Shown: one piece after another, positions 58,998-64,000 of the stretch
Position numbering within the stretch: position 1 is the first letter of the stretch
Layout: every line of letters begins with the position of its first letter
Assembly (NCBI GenBank): GCA_964371655.1
Contig: CAYJOD010000010.1
Coordinates: 62,001-126,000, forward strand
Length of the DNA: 64,000 bases
DNA from: CAZGSN01 sp964371655
GTDB taxonomy: Bacteria > Desulfobacterota > Binatia > HRBIN30
Reading direction: 5' to 3'
Translations under genes and position numbers: made by a program
The notes under the pieces: model-generated
Seen by the model: only the letters and a program-made list of their open reading frames with translations
What the model was told of the DNA's origin: nothing
The model's database searches: none

Positions 58998-60461
58998 CTA
59001 GTCGTAGGCGAGCGCGACTCGGCGTTCCGCGTCGATGATCAATTCACGCACAACGACGGAAATCCCGACCAGCATGTACAGGATGACGAACTGCCACAGG
59101 TCGGCCAGCGCCGAGAAGAAAACCAGCACCAGTAAACTAACCTTGGCGCTTCTTACGACCCAGGCGATCTCGCCAAGTGGCGACCCGGGAGCCTCCACGT
59201 AGCGCTCGCTACGCCGCAGACTGCGCCACGTGATCCACAACAAGAGAATGAATCCACCGACGCAGAGCGGCCCGCCCTCTACCAGGGCCAGAATATAGGA
59301 GTTGTGCGGCGCCCCGGTGGAGTAGCCGGGATCCTTCAGAAAACGGACGGCCGCCCAGTTGCCCAGCCCCACACCCAGAAGGGGGTTGTCGGGAATCATC
59401 TCCGCCGCGACCTGGAAAACGTACCCACGGCGCTCGATGGACGCGGATCCTTCACCGGTTTCAGCCCCGGCCGTGCCGGGCAGGTTCATAATCCGCTCCA
59501 AGCTCTTCTGCGGAACGAACTGCAGCACCAGCACAATCATGAGAACACCCGCCAGAGAGAAACTCAAGAATTTGCGAATATCGAGCTTCTCACCCATCAT
59601 GATCGCCAAACCACAAATCGCGAGCCCCAGGAAACCGCTACGCGAGGCGGTCATGAACACGGCCAGTGCCAGGATCGCGATGGGGACGAGCGCAACGAAT
59701 TGAATCAGCCTCGATCGCATCGACTGGCTGAGATACCAGACACCGGCAATCCCCAAGATCGCAAACATGGCCAAGCGGTTCGGATTTCCGGCGGCTCGGA
59801 TGACTCCGACCTGGCCGGCAACCAACTCGGCCGACTCCGAGTAGGCGCGATAACCCTTCAACCCGCCGCCGCCCAAGACCCCCTGAACCCCGGTCAAGGC
59901 GGTGATGACCATGAAGGCGATCGCCAGAACGTAGATCATTCGCAGGTGCCCAGGGGTCCGAATATAGACGATGAAGAACAGCGTGAACGCCACGCGGTTG
60001 AAGAAGCTGCGTAACCCTTCCGCGAAATAGAAGTTCGGACCGAGCAACTGCAGCCGCAGCGGGTCGGGGCCGTTGATCAGATCCGATACGAAGTACGTTG
60101 CCACGATAAACAAGAGGAGCTGGATCTCGCGTGTCCGCATGAACCACCAATCGCCGTCGCGATACAGCTCATAGATGACCATGACCCCGAAGATGCCACC
60201 GAGAACGTTATTGATGGTCAGGTAGCCCGATCCCTGCAAGGCCTTTGGGTACGCCATCAGGAAGGTCGACAGGAACAGTGCGATGCCGTACTCGGGCCGC
60301 GCGATAATGGCGGCGAGAAAAAGCGCGCCGACGATCGGCACCGCCGCGAGGGGCCCCAGGAACGAAGCAGCGACGCCGAAAAGGGCGGCCGACAGAAGGA
60401 GTACCCCTCGCAGCCGACGTCCGGACTCGGACGAGGATGGCGCTTGGATCACGTCCTGCAC
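58998..60461 (-). CDS. O-antigen ligase/polymerase family membrane protein (Wzy/WaaL-like)
   Basis: This 487-residue protein has about twelve hydrophobic segments. It contains the long periplasmic loop of the family, LGVGLGNWAAVRFLKD...APHNSYILALVEGGPL; the H-N-S motif of PHNSYL in this loop is the family hallmark. TASRSGFLGLAICGLA precedes it. It should polymerise repeat units or ligate the polymer outside the membrane. The GTG at 60461 has AGAGGT upstream. It follows the CpsD-like gene by 17 bp. Confidence 0.85.
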   Translation of the reverse strand: MQDVIQAPSSSESGRRLRGVLLLSAALFGVAASFLGPLAAVPIVGALFLAAIIARPEYGIALFLSTFLMAYPKALQGSGYLTINNVLGGIFGVMVIYELYRDGDWWFMRTREIQLLLFIVATYFVSDLINGPDPLRLQLLGPNFYFAEGLRSFFNRVAFTLFFIVYIRTPGHLRMIYVLAIAFMVITALTGVQGVLGGGGLKGYRAYSESAELVAGQVGVIRAAGNPNRLAMFAILGIAGVWYLSQSMRSRLIQFVALVPIAILALAVFMTASRSGFLGLAICGLAIMMGEKLDIRKFLSFSLAGVLMIVLVLQFVPQKSLERIMNLPGTAGAETGEGSASIERRGYVFQVAAEMIPDNPLLGVGLGNWAAVRFLKDPGYSTGAPHNSYILALVEGGPLCVGGFILLLWITWRSLRRSERYVEAPGSPLGEIAWVVRSAKVSLLVLVFFSALADLWQFVILYMLVGISVVVRELIIDAERRVALAYD

Positions 60462-60478
60462 AGGCTACCTCTGAAAGG

Positions 60479-61195
60479 TCAGAACAAGCTCTCAATAAAC
60501 GCCGGCATGTAGGAACGGCGACGATTGAGCACCACACCCAGGATCCTTGCTCCCACCTTATCGAGTTGCCGCCTCGCCATCTCGGCTTCGTGAAGCGGAG
60601 TGGCATCCGACTCGACTACGAGAATGACGCCATCAACCTTGGTGGCAAGGATGCTGGTGTCGGCATAACTGTTGACCGGTGGCGCATCGACCACGATGAA
60701 ATCGAACTGCGAGTGCAGGCGCGCCAGCAACGCGTCGATCATCTCCAGGTCCACGGTCTGACTCGGTGGCGGGCCCGCAGCAATCACCGACAGATTCACG
60801 TCTTCGATACGCGTGACCAGGGCCTCGGGCGCCACCCTGCCCCCGATGAAGTCGATCAATCCGGACGTCGTCGTCACGGGCAGGAGCGCGGTGAAACATG
60901 GCGTGCGCAGGTTCGCCTCCAGCAACAGGACACGGGATTCCCGATCCTTCGCCAGCGCATTCGCCAAGCCAACGGCGACGGTCGTCGCTCCTTCTCCATG
61001 ACGTGGGGCCGTAACCAACACGGTGTGCAACCCCGACGGCACGGCGATCGAAACCAGACTCGCACGTAGCTTCTGGTACTCTTCCTGCACCAGCCCGTGA
61101 TCGCCACCGTCCACGACAGGCGTAGGTCGCGCCGGCGTGCGCGTGCGCTCGCGGTCTTGTTCAGCTTTGCGAAGGGCTTCGTAGATCTTGCTCAC
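60479..61195 (-). CDS. CpsD/CapB-family P-loop protein with degenerate Walker A
   Basis: This 238-residue protein starts MSKIYEALRKAEQ, as XrtA-associated and CpsD-type tyrosine kinases do. The Walker A position reads PRHGEGATT (residues 64-72): Ala70 replaces the lysine that binds ATP phosphates. The A' motif reads LLEANLR (91-97), with both usual aspartates changed. Walker B FDFIVVDAPP with Asp170 is intact. The C-terminus has one tyrosine and no Tyr cluster. It is probably an inactive regulatory partner of the chain-length protein at 61214-62815. Confidence 0.85.
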   Translation of the reverse strand: MSKIYEALRKAEQDRERTRTPARPTPVVDGGDHGLVQEEYQKLRASLVSIAVPSGLHTVLVTAPRHGEGATTVAVGLANALAKDRESRVLLLEANLRTPCFTALLPVTTTSGLIDFIGGRVAPEALVTRIEDVNLSVIAAGPPPSQTVDLEMIDALLARLHSQFDFIVVDAPPVNSYADTSILATKVDGVILVVESDATPLHEAEMARRQLDKVGARILGVVLNRRRSYMPAFIESLF

Positions 61196-61213
61196 AACCT
61201 GCCTCGCTACGCC

Positions 61214-62815
61214 TCACGCCTTCGGAACTTCACTGATCGTCGCCAGCAATGGCAACCCGAGGTGGCGACCGACGTCGTACTCCGAGCGTAGAGACCGGCC
61301 CAGGTACTCACGTCCGAATGCCCCAGCCAGCCCGACGACGAGCCCGGCAATGATCGACAGCATGAGAGCGACACCTTGGGTTCCGGTGCGAGGCAACGGC
61401 AAGGCCGGCCGTTGTACCACGTCGACATTGACCAGTCGCTGTTCGTCCATCGCTTGACTGATCCGAGCCTCTTGGAGGCGCTTGACGTAGAGCTCGTAGG
61501 TATCGCGTCTATGCTTGGCTTCCCCCTCGAGGCGATCGTATTCGACGCTTTTTTGGCGCAACGACACCAGACGCCGAGTGGCACGGCTGAGATCCTCGTC
61601 CATCGTCGCTTGCCGCGCTCTCTGTTCGCGCAAAGAGCTTTCCAGATCGAGCAAAACCCGCAGCCGTTCTTCTCGAATTGGATTCGTGTCGTAGAGTTGG
61701 TGCGACACGATGGTGGGACGATCCCGCACTTCGCTGTCGAGGCGGGCCTGCAGATCGGAGATTTCCTCGGTGTTATCGCGTATGTGGCGATCCTTATCCG
61801 TGTACTTGCGGATCAAGGTGACGCGGTCCACCTCACGGTCGACCAACTGCGTCGTCAGCTGCGTCACAACCGGGTTCACCTCCATCGACTGCGAGCGCTT
61901 TACCACCTCCGGCTGCGCCGCAATTTGGTCACGAACAACCCGCAGACGCTCTTCCATCCCCGCGATGTTGGTGTTCACGTCGCGTAGCGCCCCGGTCATA
62001 TCATTGGCCATGTGCAACGCGCCGACGATCTCGTCCTTCGGCGACACCATGCGTTCTTGCTCGCTGAACGCGAGCAACGCATCTTCGGCCTTACGCACTT
62101 GCTGGTCGAGATCACGCAGCTGGTCATCGTAGAAGCGCAGCAGACCTTTGGGTCCGTGCACGGTGGAATGGTAGGTCAGGTATTCGTCAACCACCCGGTT
62201 CACGATTCGCGCTGCGTTCATCGCGTCGACCGAGCTGTAATCGATCTGGATGACGTTGGAGGAGCGGATCGGGGTGATGCGTAGATCCCCCGTCATGCGC
62301 AGGACCTCCTGCCCAAAGGTGGCGGCAACTTTTTCGAGGTGAGGGGCGGCGTCACCATCCCCGGTCGCGGCCAGTTGCCGAACCACCCGCTCCAATAGGT
62401 CGCGACTACCGATCACCTGCACTTCCGAGTTCACCAGGGACTCGTTGAGTTGAATGTTTTCGAGCTTGGTCTGGTCGGTTGGTTGCAACGTCGGGTCCAG
62501 TCGCTGACTCGAGATCATGACCTTTGCAGTGGCTTGATACGTGGGTCTCTGCAGCACTGCGGTCAGCACGCCCGGAAGCGCGACCGCGAAGAACAAAACG
62601 ACAATAAATCTCCAACGTTTGAACAGAACGTGGAAAATATCGCGGACTTGCTCGCTGCCGCTCTGCCCCCAGCCACCGTCGCCGTTGAAACCGCCGAAGT
62701 TCGTATTGGCGTTGGCGTTCCCATGGGCGTTGCCACCCGCGTTGCCGTGGATGTTAACGTTGACGTTTCCATGCCGGCCATTAGGTCGGTCTCGGCGTCC
62801 GGAATCGTTGGCCAT
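61214..62815 (-). CDS. Chain-length determinant / exopolysaccharide transport protein (Wzz/GumC-like)
   Basis: The 533-residue protein has two transmembrane helices (about 78-95, VVLFFAVALPGVLTAVL, and near 490-510, VALMLSIIAGLVVGLAGAF). These flank a large coiled-coil domain (KAEDALLAFSEQERMV, RQARQATMDEDLSRATRRLVSLRQKSVEYDRLEGEAK). The PCP motif PPALPLPRTGTQGV-like PRPALPLP lies before the second helix. The N-terminal 60 residues are rich in Asn, Gly and His in near-repeats, an unusual feature. It links export to the CpsD-like partner. Confidence 0.92.
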   Translation of the reverse strand: MANDSGRRDRPNGRHGNVNVNIHGNAGGNAHGNANANTNFGGFNGDGGWGQSGSEQVRDIFHVLFKRWRFIVVLFFAVALPGVLTAVLQRPTYQATAKVMISSQRLDPTLQPTDQTKLENIQLNESLVNSEVQVIGSRDLLERVVRQLAATGDGDAAPHLEKVAATFGQEVLRMTGDLRITPIRSSNVIQIDYSSVDAMNAARIVNRVVDEYLTYHSTVHGPKGLLRFYDDQLRDLDQQVRKAEDALLAFSEQERMVSPKDEIVGALHMANDMTGALRDVNTNIAGMEERLRVVRDQIAAQPEVVKRSQSMEVNPVVTQLTTQLVDREVDRVTLIRKYTDKDRHIRDNTEEISDLQARLDSEVRDRPTIVSHQLYDTNPIREERLRVLLDLESSLREQRARQATMDEDLSRATRRLVSLRQKSVEYDRLEGEAKHRRDTYELYVKRLQEARISQAMDEQRLVNVDVVQRPALPLPRTGTQGVALMLSIIAGLVVGLAGAFGREYLGRSLRSEYDVGRHLGLPLLATISEVPKA

Positions 62816-62839
62816 CAGTCAGTCTACCTCGGGGGCCGC

Positions 62840-63544
62840 CTAGAAAGTGGTTCCCGCACCAATGCGCGGAGGGATCGGCAAGACCTCTCGGATGTACAGC
62901 CTGACAAAGGTATCCACGTCCCCGATAAAGTTCCTGGGTACGAACAACATGTCGCCAGTCGTCAATTGCGTTGCCTCCGGCGCACCTTCGGAAAGCGGGC
63001 CTCTGAAGTCGAGCCGCGTGCCCTGATTGTAGCTATTCGTGGCAGAAAGCCGCAAAACGCTGTCGATCCTCGCCGTGTCCGTAAACCCGCCGCGATCCAG
63101 GATCGCCTGCAGCGGCGTCATGCCTTCTCGAAAGACGACGAAGCCCGGAGCGTGGACCTCGCCACCGACGTACACCTTCGACTCGGCGACCTGCGCAACC
63201 AGAACAGAAATCTCCGGATCGCGTAAGCGCTCGCTGCTTTTTTCTTTGATCAACTGCTCCAACTCCGTTGTCGTCAATCCGGCGGCCTGGATCTGGCCTG
63301 CCACTTGGAGTGTAACCTTGCCGTCCGGACGTACGGGGAGGCGGATATCTAGCTCTGGATGAAAAAGGAATTTCACCCGCAGCATATCTCCGGGCTGGAC
63401 ACGGTACGGTCTCCCCGCGTAACTCAATGCGACGACTTGTTGGGGTGCATCGAGCGTCGGTAGGGGAACCTGGTCACGCCCGCGATCCGCACAAGCGGCT
63501 CCGAAGAAGGCGCAGACCAGTAGAATCGATGAACGCTTTACCAC
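62840..63544 (-). CDS. Polysaccharide export outer-membrane lipoprotein (Wza/BexD-like)
   Basis: This 234-residue protein has a lipoprotein signal (MVKRSSILLV...FGAAC with lipobox Cys18). The PES domain (YRVQPGDMLRVKFLFHPELDIRLPVRPDGKVTLQVAGQI) is followed by one SLBB-like segment (VYVGGEVHAPGFVVFREGMTPLQAILDRGG). It forms the outer-membrane pore for the polymer. The GTG at 63544 follows AGAGGA by 10 bp. It is the first gene of the operon and follows the promoter at 63597-63625. Confidence 0.92.
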   Translation of the reverse strand: MVKRSSILLVCAFFGAACADRGRDQVPLPTLDAPQQVVALSYAGRPYRVQPGDMLRVKFLFHPELDIRLPVRPDGKVTLQVAGQIQAAGLTTTELEQLIKEKSSERLRDPEISVLVAQVAESKVYVGGEVHAPGFVVFREGMTPLQAILDRGGFTDTARIDSVLRLSATNSYNQGTRLDFRGPLSEGAPEATQLTTGDMLFVPRNFIGDVDTFVRLYIREVLPIPPRIGAGTTF

Positions 63545-63596
63545 CTATGACAATCCTCTAAGCCGTTGAGCCGCCGACCGTTTGTTGACCTCGGCA

Positions 63597-63625
63597 CTTA
63601 TACGATCTCTTCGAAAACCTATCAA
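63597..63625 (-). promoter_or_regulatory. Sigma70-like promoter of the polysaccharide export operon
   Basis: On the minus strand TTGATA (63625-63620) is followed after exactly 17 bp by TATAAG (63602-63597). Each hexamer differs from consensus at one base. The expected start of transcription lies near 63590, giving a leader of about 45 nt before the GTG at 63544. This is a sequence match only. Confidence 0.6.
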
Positions 63626-64000
63626 TGCCTTGAGCATAGAGCTTTCTGGCGCCCCCAAGCGTACAATTCGTGCAGCCCCTTCGATGCATACCCCGACCGG
63701 GACCAGTCCGCCAGATGAGTCAATGTCGCTCCGCGCGCTTCACCCACCACGCTCGTACAGAGAAGGGCTCCTCGTGGAGCATCGCTAGTCGAAGCACGAG
63801 ACCCGCCGCCAGCAGCGTAATCCGACATCTTCTTGCGCCCACTCAACGTCTCCACCCTGCTCACCCCAGGCCTTCCAATGTTGCCGAACACGTATCAAAT
63901 CCAGCTCTGAATCAATTAGCAATGCGCGATCCGTCGATGCTCTCGCATCGAACCCAACCCTTCCGCGCAGAGATTTATACTGAGACCGAGAATTCTTCCA
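63626..64000. other. Upstream region of the operon, no gene recognised
   Basis: The 375 bp to the window edge contain no recognisable gene. A minus-strand frame at 63622-63891 (89 codons) has no family match and runs across the promoter. No palindrome of the kinds seen in other spacers is evident, which makes this a candidate for operator sites. None can be defined by eye. Confidence 0.4.

Noticed and set aside
63622..63891. An 89-codon minus-strand frame upstream of the export operon
   Set aside because: It has no family features and runs across the -35 hexamer of the best promoter in the window. Its composition is typical of chance frames.

Overview
The window is a GC-rich, densely coded bacterial chromosome segment. 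Almost every gene is on the minus strand, so transcription runs from the right end to the left. Its core is a very large Wzx/Wzy-type exopolysaccharide or capsule locus (about 63.5 kb down to 4.8 kb) that runs into a small housekeeping block (sucD, ndk, rlmN, a lipid kinase, mtnP, a PfkB kinase) at the left end. No 16S rRNA or other phylogenetic marker is present. The GC content, GTG/TTG starts, dockerin-like repeats and palindrome-laden spacers suggest a deltaproteobacterial, Binatia-like or related soil/environmental lineage. That placement is inference only.

Right to left. A sigma70-like promoter (63597-63625) precedes export genes: an outer-membrane polysaccharide export lipoprotein, a GumC/Wzz-type chain-length protein, a CpsD-like P-loop partner that has lost its Walker A lysine, and an O-antigen ligase/polymerase-like protein. 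Next come a FemAB-like acyltransferase, a GT4 glycosyltransferase, two tandem SGNH proteins, a DegT aminotransferase, a methyltransferase and a carbamoyltransferase with SxtJ-like and DUF5989/SxtK-like small membrane partners. A 24-codon ORF and a sugar-phosphate transferase with swapped domain order follow. Then come three sugar-modifying enzymes (two epimerases and a Gfo/Idh/MocA oxidoreductase), a methyltransferase, and a KASIII-ACP-unknown-GNAT group. The only plus-strand gene is the flippase. Further left are an HprK-like protein, a second carbamoyltransferase module (GT4, carbamoyltransferase, SGNH, DUF5989), a 1.36-kb-residue-scale secreted beta-helix protein with a dockerin-like insert, further GT4, MBL and sulfatase-like enzymes, multi-spanning membrane proteins, an SGNH-MBOAT acylation pair, the dTDP-sugar genes rmlB, rmlA and rmlC (no rmlD seen), an epimerase with a CxxC insert, and more glycosyltransferases.

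Together the genes can make nucleotide sugars, start a lipid-linked repeat unit, extend it, decorate it (O-acyl, carbamoyl, amino, methyl and possibly fatty acyl groups), flip it, polymerise it and export it.

The second striking layer is non-coding. Nearly every spacer over about 150 bp holds inverted-repeat elements, often nested one inside another. Two families look like genuine small mobile elements. One is a 172-bp element with 13-bp terminal inverted repeats, in two copies about 96% identical. The other has three copies bounded by GAGACTGTCGAT/ATCGACAGTCTC, with conserved asymmetric ends but unrelated interiors, each sitting inside an older CCCTCACCC...GGGAGAGG palindrome. I found no rRNA, tRNA, CRISPR array or complete insertion sequence.
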